A stretch of DNA of 64,000 nt from an uncultured Rubripirellula sp. (GCA_938075415.1 CALJHC010000040.1:25538-89537); one strand, 5' to 3'. Shown: positions 9,442-19,217, counted from the first letter of the stretch. Numbers and translations are program-made. Notes: generated by a model from the sequence alone, not told the origin.

Positions 9442-11949
9442 TCAACGAACAGCCAGCCACTGCAGTAGATCGAAAATCTCATCTCGTTTTAGCGTATCAA
9501 GCAGTCCTGCTGGCATGAGTGAGGTGGTGGATGGTGTGATGGTTTCAACACTGTCGGCGTTGATTTTGGTTAGTTTCCATGGTTCCATCTGATTGGTTCG
9601 AACGGACATACCACCACCCCCATAATTCACGACCTGACCAACAATGACTTTTCCATCTTCGGTCAATATTTTCACTGCCTGAAAATCATGAGGAATGGTC
9701 TTGCTAGGGTTTAAAATAGCATCAAGTAAATCGTGTGGACTGAAACGGCGAGTGGCTCCCGTCAGGTTGGGGCCAACACGACCTCCTTGTGCCCGTACCT
9801 GATGACACCGATTGCACATCGCGGCGGAAAACATCTTCTCACCCCGCGCCGCATCGGTCTTCATTGCTCGGACTGCCTCCCAGGTCAATTCGCGATTGGG
9901 AATCAGATCGGCAACCGTCCATTTTTTCACGATTGGACGCGACTGAGCGACGGGCTCGCGATCTGACCGATGCTCAAGGCTATCGAGCAGGTTCTCTAAT
10001 TCCTTTCGGACAGGCTCGCCAAGGGTCGCTTCTGCGTCTCGACGAATCTGACGAGTCACCTCGCCGCCGGATCGCCCACCGTTAAACTGGTTGGCGCGTC
10101 GAAACCACTGAAAGTATCGCTGTCTTTGGTCAAGGGTCCACCCTTGGTTCAGCGTGCGCAGCACAAGGGCGATGTGCATCTGGTCATCGCGGGCTTCAGA
10201 ATTCTCGAGCGATAGCAACAGCGGTTCGATCGATTCAGCGTTGCCCAGGTACGCAAGCATACGACTCAATTCCCGATTCACTGAGGAATGATTGGAGGGG
10301 AAAAATGCCAGCAGGGATTTGCTTAAGTCGTAGGCGACTGCTTGCGAAGGTTGGCCATGTCGAATGAAGACTAGTCCAATTGCACGCAATTGTTCTAACT
10401 GGATTTCCGGACCAAGGTCTTGGATTGGCAACTGAAGAAGCTTGTGTTGAAGAGAAGTGGAGAAATGATCAGAACATCGAGATAACGCAATCGAAGCGGC
10501 AATAATGGTTTGCGGATCGGTTTCCGGAAAAATTCGGCTCTGCCAATGCTCCACCGGTTGGTGTTCCAAAGCGATTCGGGCAGCGTATCTGATGAATCGG
10601 TCAGGATGACTAAGCTGCGGCCAAATCCGATCGATCGCAGTCGCGTCGGACGGTGCATGCAATTGCTCCAAGAGGCGACGTTGCGCGTGCAATTCGTCGG
10701 CTTCAGCGTTAGGCGCTGTCTTCGTGATACCGGCGGTGTTTTCCGTCGAACCATCGACACCCTGATAGCGAATTCGGTAGATGTGCGACTGGACACCACG
10801 ACCACCTGTGACAAGATAGAGCGATTGGTCCTGTGGGTGGACAATGAGATCGACGACGGGCAACGGTGCAAAGCTGGCGAACAACTGAGAGTCACCGCTG
10901 TAAGTGGCTCCTGACTTTTTCAGATCGGTGGTGTAGATGCGTCCGTAACTCCAATCGCAAAGAAATAACTTATCGCGATAAGGTGCTGGGAAATTTGTTT
11001 CGTACCCAAAGGTGACGCCGGTGGGGGATCCAAGTCCGATGTCGATCGCGGATGGCAAGCTGTCGGGATAATAGGCCGGCCATTTTCCTGAACCGTTGCG
11101 CCATCCAAACTCACCACCACTGACCACGTGGCAGACTCGCGTCGGCCGATACCAGGGCGCTCCGAGATCGAATTCCATATCGGCATCGAAGGTAAATAGA
11201 TCGCCTTCCCGATTGAATGCAGCGTCGTAGACATTTCGAAATCCGCTGCATACCAATTCCCAGTGTTGCCCGTCCAAGTCAGTTTTAGCGATCCATCCCC
11301 CTGGTGCCATGGTATTTGAGGCATGTCCACCACTGTCAGGCAAACTCGGCAGCAATTGGTCTTCGCCCCAATTCAGTGGCACCCGACTGCTGTCAAATCC
11401 ACCCACCGGTTCACCAGCCATGTTTCCGCAGATGAGATACAAAGATTGTCCATCCGGGCTTGGCACGATCGCGTGATTGCCATGTCCGGCGCCCGGTTTC
11501 CCGGGTGGCCTAATACCACGCAGCAACTCGACCGAATCAAACTTGTCATCCCCGGTGGTATCTCGGACACGGTACAGGCCGGGTCCATCAGCTGATGAAC
11601 CGTTGACCATTACGTAGAGCGAATCCTTGAAGTAGAGCAATCCCATGGCCATGCCAATACTCACGTCAATTTTTTCCACCCTTACCGAATCGCTGCTATT
11701 GGAATCCGGCACCCATAGCCGATACAGGGATCCCCGTTGGTCCGAAGCGATTAAGCGACCGCGATCATCGGCAGTTAAGCAGATCCACGATCCCTGCTCT
11801 GCGTTCGGAACTTCATAAATCTCTTCCGCGATAAATCCAGCAGGAAGTGTGAAGTTGACGGTCTTGATCTCCGCCAAAACCGATCGAATCGAGAGAGCGA
11901 TCATTACGGTGAAGAGAAGGGTGAAGCGGAATATCGAATATCGAATCAT
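9442..11949 (-). CDS. PVC-type propeller/HEAT/cytochrome c protein
   Basis: A secreted c-type cytochrome fusion typical of planctomycetes, 835 residues from ATG 11949. A signal peptide (FRFTLLFTVMIALSIRSVLA) precedes an NHL/sugar-dehydrogenase-like propeller (about residues 30-400; LPAGFIAEEIYEVPNAEQG start, PDGQSLYLICGN, GGRGVQSHIYRIRY end). A helical HEAT-like region follows to about residue 690. The C-terminal domain binds haem through CNRCH (near residues 712-716), with GRVGPNLTG and a likely Met ligand in SLMPAGL. It probably passes electrons from an oxidised substrate, perhaps a sugar; the substrate is unknown. The frame reads on to 12009, but the signal peptide favours 11949. No haem-maturation or partner gene is adjacent. 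Confidence 0.9.
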   Translation of the reverse strand: MIRYSIFRFTLLFTVMIALSIRSVLAEIKTVNFTLPAGFIAEEIYEVPNAEQGSWICLTADDRGRLIASDQRGSLYRLWVPDSNSSDSVRVEKIDVSIGMAMGLLYFKDSLYVMVNGSSADGPGLYRVRDTTGDDKFDSVELLRGIRPPGKPGAGHGNHAIVPSPDGQSLYLICGNMAGEPVGGFDSSRVPLNWGEDQLLPSLPDSGGHASNTMAPGGWIAKTDLDGQHWELVCSGFRNVYDAAFNREGDLFTFDADMEFDLGAPWYRPTRVCHVVSGGEFGWRNGSGKWPAYYPDSLPSAIDIGLGSPTGVTFGYETNFPAPYRDKLFLCDWSYGRIYTTDLKKSGATYSGDSQLFASFAPLPVVDLIVHPQDQSLYLVTGGRGVQSHIYRIRYQGVDGSTENTAGITKTAPNAEADELHAQRRLLEQLHAPSDATAIDRIWPQLSHPDRFIRYAARIALEHQPVEHWQSRIFPETDPQTIIAASIALSRCSDHFSTSLQHKLLQLPIQDLGPEIQLEQLRAIGLVFIRHGQPSQAVAYDLSKSLLAFFPSNHSSVNRELSRMLAYLGNAESIEPLLLSLENSEARDDQMHIALVLRTLNQGWTLDQRQRYFQWFRRANQFNGGRSGGEVTRQIRRDAEATLGEPVRKELENLLDSLEHRSDREPVAQSRPIVKKWTVADLIPNRELTWEAVRAMKTDAARGEKMFSAAMCNRCHQVRAQGGRVGPNLTGATRRFSPHDLLDAILNPSKTIPHDFQAVKILTEDGKVIVGQVVNYGGGGMSVRTNQMEPWKLTKINADSVETITPSTTSLMPAGLLDTLKRDEIFDLLQWLAVR

Positions 11950-12002
11950 CGTGAAAATTCGTGGTTGGTTATGATTTTGCCGACTTATCATTGAGGCCGC
12001 AG

Positions 12003-12044
12003 TATACAAGGGGATTCAATTACTATACGAGGGGATTCAATTAC
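12003..12044. repeat. 21-bp tandem duplication upstream of cytochrome gene
   Basis: Two adjacent 21-bp copies that begin TATAC and share AGGGGATTCAATTAC. They differ at one base (A or G after TATAC). They lie 54 bases beyond the start of the cytochrome gene, in its likely promoter or leader. Confidence 0.88.
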
Positions 12045-12596
12045 TCTGTTTGATGGAGGTCCGTTCTCACAGAAGATTTTCACAAAGTGCAGTTGCGAGA
12101 ATTTTGGTGTTAGAGTCTCGAGGCGAACCTGATCCACTGACGTAACGCTCGGGATAAGAGCCAAGCGGCAAGAACGATTCAAAGCAGGTTTCAAATGGAT
12201 TCCTCTGCAGGTGTCAGCTTTGCTGCTTGGTTTGATGACTAAGTCTGCCCCACCACCGCCCTGGCCAATTCATCTGGCGTGAACCTTTGGCCAAGCCGCT
12301 GGAATTCACTTACCACCTTGACCATGATTAAGCGGCCACTCGAAGGAGACTGCGGTGATGAGGGATGTCCTTTTTCAGTGAACAGGTGGCAGGGTGCCGT
12401 CAAGTAAGCGGGCCTCTTTTTCTTTTCAGGAACACGCAAAGAGGTGATCTGCTTCGTGCGAGTTGCTGGTGGGTTTTCATTAAAGCACCAGCTGCTATTT
12501 ACCAACGAGTAGAACGTCATTCATCATCCCATTGGCCCCAACACCCTCCAAGCTCATCTTCATCCAACCTGACCGTTTCTGACGCCCTCGTAGAGG

Positions 12597-12625
12597 TTGA
12601 GAAGGAGATGCTCTGATACGATACT
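12597..12625 (+). promoter_or_regulatory. Candidate sigma-70-like promoter for the HExxH protein gene
   Basis: TTGAGA (12597-12602), a 17-base spacer and GATACT (12620-12625). The start codon is about 38 bases further on. This is a pattern match by eye only; planctomycete promoter consensus is not well defined. Confidence 0.35.
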
Positions 12626-12663
12626 AAGCAAAGTCAGTTATCTTTCCCCACGAGAGAAAACCA

Positions 12664-14532
12664 ATGCAGTTGCGGCCAATTACTTTTATCACCACTTCGT
12701 TGCTTGCGATTTCAGTTTGTGCGGATGTGGCATCGGCGCAGTTGATCGTCGAGGAGATGATTTCAATGGTCGGTACCGTTGAATCTGTTTCCAATGACTT
12801 ATTGGTGGTCAAGGATGATACTGGCGAGGCCCATTCAGTGCGTGTCCAATCAATTGGCAAGGAAAGCGTGCGTTTGGCAGGCGGCCAGTTTCTTCGATCA
12901 CCCGCTCAGATCGTCGTGACTGGTCGTTTCGAAGTGGATGACCTTCGGCCGGGTCAGAATCTGAGCCTCCAGTGCAAGATGAATCGACTTGGACGCACGT
13001 CAGGTGTCGTCGGAGAGATTTCCCTTGTGACGGGGAAAGGCGAGCCCAACGGCATTACGGTTGTCGAGGAGGGAAGCAAGCCCAGCGATCACTCAACTTG
13101 CAAGGTCGTCGCACAACTTAGCCGACTGACAAACGGACGTTTGATTGTCAAAGTTCCGCCCAATAATGGCTTCACGCGAATGTCAACGCTATCTTTTTCG
13201 CTGGCGAAAGATGCGACTGTGAGTTTCGTGAGCGATGCCATCGATCGTGCCGGAGCAGGTTCTAGGGTAACGAAACTAGTCGCCAAACGCCTGAACACGG
13301 GAGACATTGTGGCGCAAAGCCTTGAAATCGAGGTCTCTGGTGAAACCACTGCACCGGCAAGTGTTGACGATAGCTTGCTTACCAAATATCGACATCTCTC
13401 TGACGAACCGCTACCGCCACGGCTAATTCGATCTCAGCACTATGCATTCATGACAGATGTGTCAGAGCGTCAAGCAAGAATCATTCTTGACAAGCTTGAG
13501 ACGATGACTCTTCTTTTGTCAAAATACTTTGGTCAGGTTCCCAGCGGTGTCGTGGAGGGATTCATTGTTCGAGATCTCTCGGGCTGGCCAGATGGTTTGC
13601 TGGAAGAACCTGCCGGTGTCGCAAAAATACAAGATGACGCTGGGATCTGCTTCAATACGTCGCTCGGCAATCGGTATCGCGCCGTGCTTTACTCCTGCGA
13701 TGATCACGGCGTGATTCAACACGAGTGCACTCACGGATTCTGCCATCTTACTTTTGGATCAACTGGCCCGACTTGGCTGGCGGAAGGCATGGCTGAAATG
13801 GGTCAATACTGGAAGTTCGATCAACCGGCCGTCGATATTAATCCCGTGGTGCTCAATTATTTGCGAGGCAGCGATCCGAAAAGACGGTTGCTTGAAATCG
13901 CAGTACCCGGACGCGTTGATTCCGGGTCTTGGAGAGACTATGCGTGGCGCTGGGCGTTGTGTCATTTGTTGGTCAATAACCCTAATTATGCGGATCGCTT
14001 CAAGCCGCTTGCGATTGCCCTGATGAAGAATCGAGAGGGTGCCACCTTCGAAGCGGTCTATGGTCCCAGTGGGCGGCAACTTGCTTTCGAATACGCATTA
14101 TTTCTTGAAACAATGGATAATGGATACCGAGTTGATCTGTGTGCGTGGCAGTGGAACCGCAAGTTCTCAACACTGGCAGGAAGGCGGCGAACACAAACCA
14201 AGGTTGCAGCAAGGTTCGGCTGGCAGGCGACCGGAGTGAGTCTCGAAAAAGGAGCGGCCTATGACCTAGCCGCCATCGGAAATTGGAAGATCGCGAAAGA
14301 CGGTGGCGAGTATGACGCGGACGGTGACCAGGTCGGACGCGGCAAACTGGTTGCCGTGATTTTTAATGAATTCCAGCTTTCGGAAGAATTTCCAGTTGGC
14401 AAATTGAGCGAGGGGTTTGTCTCGCCAACCAATGGACAGCTATTCCTTCGATGCCGTGATGATTGGAACCAGCTAGCGGATAATGCAGGAGAGCTAACCG
14501 TGCACATTCGAAAAAGTCCGGAAAATTTGTAG
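12664..14532 (+). CDS. Secreted HExxH metallopeptidase-like protein with LecA-like C-terminal domain
   Basis: A 622-residue secreted protein. A signal peptide (TFITTSLLAISVCADVASA) is followed by two small beta-rich modules (about 35-125 and 145-225, DUF5666-like in look). A gluzincin-type zinc site follows: H353-E-C-T-H357, with a likely third ligand E374 in WLAEGMAE, as in peptidase MA/DUF1570 families. The final 100 residues (GWQATGVSLEKGAAYDLAAIGNW, FVSPTNGQLFLRCRDDW, DNAGELTVHIR) resemble the calcium- and galactose-binding LecA/PA-IL fold. GAGAGAAA lies just before ATG 12664 as a weak ribosome binding site. It may cleave protein while docking on glycans. The zinc motif is seen; activity and lectin function are inferred. 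Confidence 0.82.
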   Translation: MQLRPITFITTSLLAISVCADVASAQLIVEEMISMVGTVESVSNDLLVVKDDTGEAHSVRVQSIGKESVRLAGGQFLRSPAQIVVTGRFEVDDLRPGQNLSLQCKMNRLGRTSGVVGEISLVTGKGEPNGITVVEEGSKPSDHSTCKVVAQLSRLTNGRLIVKVPPNNGFTRMSTLSFSLAKDATVSFVSDAIDRAGAGSRVTKLVAKRLNTGDIVAQSLEIEVSGETTAPASVDDSLLTKYRHLSDEPLPPRLIRSQHYAFMTDVSERQARIILDKLETMTLLLSKYFGQVPSGVVEGFIVRDLSGWPDGLLEEPAGVAKIQDDAGICFNTSLGNRYRAVLYSCDDHGVIQHECTHGFCHLTFGSTGPTWLAEGMAEMGQYWKFDQPAVDINPVVLNYLRGSDPKRRLLEIAVPGRVDSGSWRDYAWRWALCHLLVNNPNYADRFKPLAIALMKNREGATFEAVYGPSGRQLAFEYALFLETMDNGYRVDLCAWQWNRKFSTLAGRRRTQTKVAARFGWQATGVSLEKGAAYDLAAIGNWKIAKDGGEYDADGDQVGRGKLVAVIFNEFQLSEEFPVGKLSEGFVSPTNGQLFLRCRDDWNQLADNAGELTVHIRKSPENL

Positions 14533-14885
14533 CTGCGGGTTCGTCCCGTTCATTCTCTTGTTTATCGGATCAAACAGAGGTGGCAACCAAGGATAGGCGT
14601 CGTCTGTTTTTTCGCATGGCAATCGTGTTTACCCCCGATAGAAGTTGGCCATCGAGAAATCTTTTCCATCTCGTTTTCTCGATTCGGAAGTGAAACGGAC
14701 CGATTTGAAATGGCTTGCGTTCTGGCGATCAATCTGTGGCTCAACGGTTTCAGAGATTTCTACAGAGGTTTTTCCAGCGGACCTTGATTGCATCACTCCG
14801 ACTCAATGGGCCATTGATGGTTCAACACGCAAGCATGCTGATTTGATGCAGGTCTCGCCGATTGACGCTGCTGGTTTCAGGGCAG
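14533..14885. other. Non-coding gap between convergent genes
   Basis: About 350 bases with no supported gene. A plus-strand frame at 14645-15064 runs antisense into the kinase-fusion gene and is rejected as a shadow. Confidence 0.5.
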
Positions 14886-17800
14886 CTAGTTGTTGGCGAA
14901 AGCTTCTTTCGCCAACCATTGGGAGATTACATCATAAACATCGTTTGCGTCGGGGAGGTGATCCGCAGGGAAAAGCACATGCTTCTTGTTTTCGCTTCCC
15001 AGGTCCGAGAACATTGTTTTTTGGGACGTCTCGAGTGGGAAAACTTGGTCGGCAGTACCGTTGATCATAAGTGTGGGTTGTTTGACGTGGGGCGTGAACT
15101 GATATTGTTGGATTTCAGGCCTCAGTTTGTGCCAAGGCACGTAACCTCCCGCAAGCAGGATGCCTGCTTTGAGGCGTGTTTCCGTGCTCAAGCATATTGG
15201 CGCCCGAATTGCGCCGTTGCTTAAACCGAAGTAAATGAGTCTTTCAGGATTTACTTCCTCTCGGGTCAACAGGTAATCAACAGCGCGTGAGACATCCATG
15301 CTTACTTTGATGTAATCGTTTCGGGCCTGAATCGGTGCCGTTTCAAATTGCTGCGTGAGTGTACTGCCTCCCCATCTCTCATAGGTACCTTTGTAAATGG
15401 GAAAGCAAATCATCCTTCCATTTTCAACCAGCGGAATGACGTATCTCATCAACTTGAGTTTTTCCGCGGGGAAGGGGCCTCCGTTCTCCCAGGCGCTTAC
15501 CCCAGGCACAAAGATGAGTGTTTCAAAAGGTCCGTTATTTCCCTTGGGAATGAACAGGTGCAGGCTGAATCTCTCTTCGTCGTATGCCGCGTTGATCTCC
15601 ACCGACTCGACACGATAGTTGTTTCTGATTTCACCCTGATTGGGTGTCTCGATAAACCTTGGTGCTAGGGGGATATTGGGATCATAAAGGTATTGTGATC
15701 GCAACACATCAAACGGTTTTCGTTCGCCGTCGAAAACGAGGGGGGAGGGGCGATTGACGACTGCGATGGATTCTTGACTGGGGGTCTTTTCAATGGGATG
15801 GACCGAGCAGCGAAAGCCATTCACGGGTGACCGATCCCAAGGCGAGCGGACTTTGTTTTCAACGAACGAGTATTCTTCCGACTTCCAGTCGCCACCCAAA
15901 ATGTATCGGTCACCGTTTTCATCTTCATTCCAGCACCATTCCGAGACATTACCCGCCATGTCTCTTGCATCAAATCTTCCGATTCCAAGTGATTCGCCGC
16001 ACCGCATGGGTGCTCTGCTGGCAAAGTTGCCTTGGGACGCGTCGACACCCGGTTGGTCGGTGCTGGCAGCCCACTTCCAGTGATGCATCGTGGGGAGTGC
16101 TTTGGATCGGTACGCTGCATAAGCCTTGGCTTCGTACCAGCTAACACCTGACACGGGATAGTTGCCTCGGTTGAGCGGGTATGTCCCCCCTTTCCACGTC
16201 GCCGGCCCTGCATGTCCGGTCTGATCCCGAAACCTTTCCATCGCCTCGGACCACTTCATCTCTTTGCCATCTTTTCGGAAGTCCAAGCTGCTCCAGAAAT
16301 CTGAGTTTTCGTAAGCTCCCGCATCAACAAATTCTTGGTAATCAGCGTTGGAGACTTCGAAACGGTCAATCCAAAACTCTTGGAGAATCTTGGTTCCTTT
16401 ACCCGCCTGATCTTGGTTTCCATACACCCAAACCATGTTTTCTTTCTGTTCGTGTTCGGACACAAGATATTTGTTAGCAAGTGTGTCAAACGCATCAGGA
16501 TTCTTAAGTTGGAACTCTCTTGTGACATAGCCCTGGTTTTCAAATCGAACACGAACAACACCGCTGGGGAAATCGATGCCACTTAACGGGGTTTTGCCAA
16601 GGTTCGCCCATTTTTTGGATTCACTGTTTCCGTCGCATATGCTGACACTGGTTCCCTGTGGCAGTTCAGTGAAGCTGGCGGTTAGCAAAAACCGATCTGA
16701 GATTTCCCTAAACTCGGGATCATCTCCTAAAAGGGGCTTCAAGGATTGGGTCATGTTGAAAGCTGCAATCGGATGTTGATCATCAATGTATTGTTGCAAG
16801 CTTGGTAGCAGAGCACGTCTGGCCTCTTGAGCCTCCCGAATATTGTTCAGCTTGGTGTCGGCGTCGGCCAGCTCCGCTTCACGCTCCTTGCGTTTTGTAT
16901 TTTCGCTGACCGCATATCTGATGGTTGTTGTTGTCATGGCCAACATCACCACCGTCAGTAGAGAGATGGCCATGAAGACCGGATGACGCTTTGAGAAAAG
17001 CAACGTTTTCCTTGCCAACGAGGGAGGGCAAGCGATCGTCGGAAGATTTTGAATGTGATATTCAATATCCCTCGAAAAGTCTTGTACCGTCGAGTAGCGA
17101 CCTTCTGGTTTCTTTTCCAACGCCATAGCGACGATCCAACGCAGGTCCTCATCTAATGGATAGATGATTGCCGGCACCGTGGTTTTCCTCTGACGTGCAA
17201 TTACCTCTCTGTTTTCAGACTGACGGAACGATTCCCATATTGGCGGTGGGATCAAGTCGCAGATAAGTTCCAGTTTTCGCCCAAGCGATTCTGCATCGCG
17301 GAATTCTGCCGCAAAGGGGATTTGACCGACAAGCAGTTCATGCAGAACAACTCCCAACGAGTAGACGTCGCTGCGAGTGTCAAGCATCCCATGCTTTGCC
17401 AGTGCTTGCTCCGGACTCATGTATTCAAGCGTTCCCACAAGCTGATTAGCTTGTGTGATGGGTTCCGCATCCCTTCCGGCACGACCAGGGATTTTTGCGA
17501 TACCGAAATCAATGATCTTGGCAACGGCTTGGTGGTCGTTTTCCACCACTAAAATGTTAGACGGCTTCAGATCACGATGGATGATTCCCTTGAAATGCGC
17601 GTGCTGAATTCCGTTGCAGGCTTGACGAAAGAGCTGGAGTCGTTCGTCGATTGATAATCGTTGATCATTGCAATACTTGGTAATCGGAATCCCATCAATC
17701 CATTCCATTGCGACGTAGGGTCGACCGCATTTGGCGGTTCCGGCTGCAAAGATCGATGCAATATTGGGATGATTCAGGGAACCAAGTATCTGTTTCTCAG

Positions 17801-18230
17801 CTTCGAAGCGACTTGATGCCTGAGGAAGATCATGGTTGGCCGAAAGCAACTTGATCGCAACTTTGCGCCGGATTGGACGAACCTGCTCTGCAAGGTAAAC
17901 CGCTCCCATCCCCCCTTCACCAATTTTCCGAAGAACCTTGAACCCGTTGATCTGGATCTCGCGTTCTGACTCAGGAAAGATCTGCGATTCAAGTTGATTT
18001 TCATTAATCGGGGGCCCCAGCAACTTCGAATCATCTTTGTCAGCTTGAAGTAGCATCCTCAAGCGATTTCGCATAACGGAGTCATCGCCGCACACCTGAT
18101 CGAGGTAAACCTCTTGAAGCGGTTGCGATTCTATTTTTGCCGCAACACGAAAAATTTGTTCCTCAGAAAAATCTGGCATGCTTCCAAACCAATTTGCGAT
18201 ATTGAGTCGTTTTTCAAACGCCGATTTCAT
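14886..18230 (-). CDS. Ser/Thr protein kinase - FGE/SUMF1-like - alpha/beta-hydrolase triple fusion, membrane-anchored
   Basis: A 1114-residue protein with four parts. An N-terminal helical segment (FLDxxC-type, about 20-70) precedes a complete Ser/Thr kinase (about 95-395: GEGGMGAVY loop, K127, H218-R-D220, D241-F-G, GTLEYMSPEQ). One transmembrane helix follows (about 417-440), so the kinase is cytoplasmic and the rest periplasmic. An SUMF1-like domain (about 597-840) shows FWIDRFEVSNADYQEFV, YPVSGVSWYEAKAYA, DMAGNVSEWCWN and NGFRCSVHP, but lacks the CxxxxC pair of true formylglycine enzymes. The C-terminal hydrolase (about 870-1114) has nucleophile GLSNG, Asp in NGTADQVFP and His in PADHLPD. 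The ECF sigma gene lies 61 bases upstream. Likely a signalling receptor-kinase; ligand or substrate unknown. Confidence 0.92.
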   Translation of the reverse strand: MKSAFEKRLNIANWFGSMPDFSEEQIFRVAAKIESQPLQEVYLDQVCGDDSVMRNRLRMLLQADKDDSKLLGPPINENQLESQIFPESEREIQINGFKVLRKIGEGGMGAVYLAEQVRPIRRKVAIKLLSANHDLPQASSRFEAEKQILGSLNHPNIASIFAAGTAKCGRPYVAMEWIDGIPITKYCNDQRLSIDERLQLFRQACNGIQHAHFKGIIHRDLKPSNILVVENDHQAVAKIIDFGIAKIPGRAGRDAEPITQANQLVGTLEYMSPEQALAKHGMLDTRSDVYSLGVVLHELLVGQIPFAAEFRDAESLGRKLELICDLIPPPIWESFRQSENREVIARQRKTTVPAIIYPLDEDLRWIVAMALEKKPEGRYSTVQDFSRDIEYHIQNLPTIACPPSLARKTLLFSKRHPVFMAISLLTVVMLAMTTTTIRYAVSENTKRKEREAELADADTKLNNIREAQEARRALLPSLQQYIDDQHPIAAFNMTQSLKPLLGDDPEFREISDRFLLTASFTELPQGTSVSICDGNSESKKWANLGKTPLSGIDFPSGVVRVRFENQGYVTREFQLKNPDAFDTLANKYLVSEHEQKENMVWVYGNQDQAGKGTKILQEFWIDRFEVSNADYQEFVDAGAYENSDFWSSLDFRKDGKEMKWSEAMERFRDQTGHAGPATWKGGTYPLNRGNYPVSGVSWYEAKAYAAYRSKALPTMHHWKWAASTDQPGVDASQGNFASRAPMRCGESLGIGRFDARDMAGNVSEWCWNEDENGDRYILGGDWKSEEYSFVENKVRSPWDRSPVNGFRCSVHPIEKTPSQESIAVVNRPSPLVFDGERKPFDVLRSQYLYDPNIPLAPRFIETPNQGEIRNNYRVESVEINAAYDEERFSLHLFIPKGNNGPFETLIFVPGVSAWENGGPFPAEKLKLMRYVIPLVENGRMICFPIYKGTYERWGGSTLTQQFETAPIQARNDYIKVSMDVSRAVDYLLTREEVNPERLIYFGLSNGAIRAPICLSTETRLKAGILLAGGYVPWHKLRPEIQQYQFTPHVKQPTLMINGTADQVFPLETSQKTMFSDLGSENKKHVLFPADHLPDANDVYDVISQWLAKEAFANN

Positions 18231-18291
18231 GCCGATAAAACAAATCTCGATCCCACTCCGGTGAGGAGATCAGGTTGCGTTTAACCGTGAT

Positions 18292-18870
18292 CTAACTTCC
18301 GTCGATCGAGATTTTCAGCCAAGCTCTTGCGTATCTCCAGTCTTCATCTCCCGTCGAGGTGGAGATTCCCAAAACCTCCGCTGCTTCTCGATGTGTCAGG
18401 CCTGCAAAGAACCGCAGTTCTACCAATTTCGCTTTTCGTGGATGCTCCGCTTCAAGTTTCGTCAGAGCTTCATTGAGAGCGAGAAGGTCTGTTGCCGGTG
18501 GTAGCCACTTTTCTACTGAATCACTGATTTGGATTCGATTCCAACCTCTGCCAGCCCGCATGCTTTTCTTATGCCTAGCCCGCTCAATCATGATGCGACG
18601 CATGGCGGTTGAGGCGGCTCCGAAAAAATGGCCGCGGCCATTCCATTTTTGCTTGCTTCCGTCGCCCGCGATTCTCATGTAGGCTTCGTGAACCAGTGCC
18701 GTTGCTTGAAGCGTTTGACCAGATGGCTCGTTTGCGATTCTAGATTCAGCTAGTTTGCGGAGTTCCAGATAAAGAACTTGAAGTAGCTCTTCAGACGTTT
18801 GGAGTGCCCCGGATTTCGCGGCCTCTAATGTTGCATTGAATTTTTCTGCTGACTCTGGTGTATCAGTCAT
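18292..18870 (-). CDS. ECF-type RNA polymerase sigma factor (planctomycete kinase-linked group)
   Basis: A 192-residue sigma factor from ATG 18870. Region 2 is seen in LLQVLYLELRKLAESR, LQATALVHEAYMRIA and GRGHFFGAASTAMRRIMIERARHKK. Region 4 with its helix-turn-helix is LVELRFFAGLTHREAAEVLGIS. This matches the ECF group frequently encoded beside Ser/Thr kinases in planctomycetes (TIGR02999-like). The open frame reaches 19068, but the extra 66 residues look non-coding. The stop is 61 bases from the kinase-fusion start on the same strand, so the two form an operon. No anti-sigma gene is present, and the kinase is the obvious candidate regulator, for example by phosphorylating the sigma factor. 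Target promoters cannot be seen. Confidence 0.92.
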   Translation of the reverse strand: MTDTPESAEKFNATLEAAKSGALQTSEELLQVLYLELRKLAESRIANEPSGQTLQATALVHEAYMRIAGDGSKQKWNGRGHFFGAASTAMRRIMIERARHKKSMRAGRGWNRIQISDSVEKWLPPATDLLALNEALTKLEAEHPRKAKLVELRFFAGLTHREAAEVLGISTSTGDEDWRYARAWLKISIDGS

Positions 18871-19157
18871 TTTTGCCGCATCTGCATTCTGTAATTGAAA
18901 GCACTCTTTGGTCCTTGCCAGCTGAAAGTCCGATGTCGATAAGCTGGTGCATTGAACCTCGGCAAACACCCTGGCAGCCGACCTGTTGTGTGGCGAAATT
19001 GTAGCTGAATCCCCGACTGAATACCAATCCCGCCAACGCCACGGTCGACCATCGTTCGTTAGGGCCAAGCGAGTTTATTTAGGTGTCTTTATCGCGAATG
19101 CTCGGTTTGCATAAATAAGTTGTAATGGCCGCAGATATGATGGGGTTCAGCCGCACT

Positions 19158-19217
19158 CAGATTCTCAAGTACCAGATTCTCAGGTATCAGATTCTCAGGT
19201 ATCAGATTCTCAAGTGC
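19158..19217. repeat. Four tandem copies of a 15-bp unit
   Basis: Four consecutive 15-bp copies of CAGATTCTCARGTNN at 19158, 19173, 19188 and 19203. Copies two and three are identical. The array lies about 290 bases upstream of the sigma factor start, on the upstream side of the operon. Confidence 0.92.

Larger units (their letters stand above)
11950..12663. other. Divergent intergenic region with tandem duplication and a candidate promoter
   Basis: It separates the cytochrome gene (minus) from the metallopeptidase-like gene (plus). It holds a 21-bp tandem duplication at 12003-12044 and a sigma-70-like promoter at 12597-12625. Frames at 12239-12520 and 12365-12616 overlap on opposite strands and have no recognisable content. 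Confidence 0.5.
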
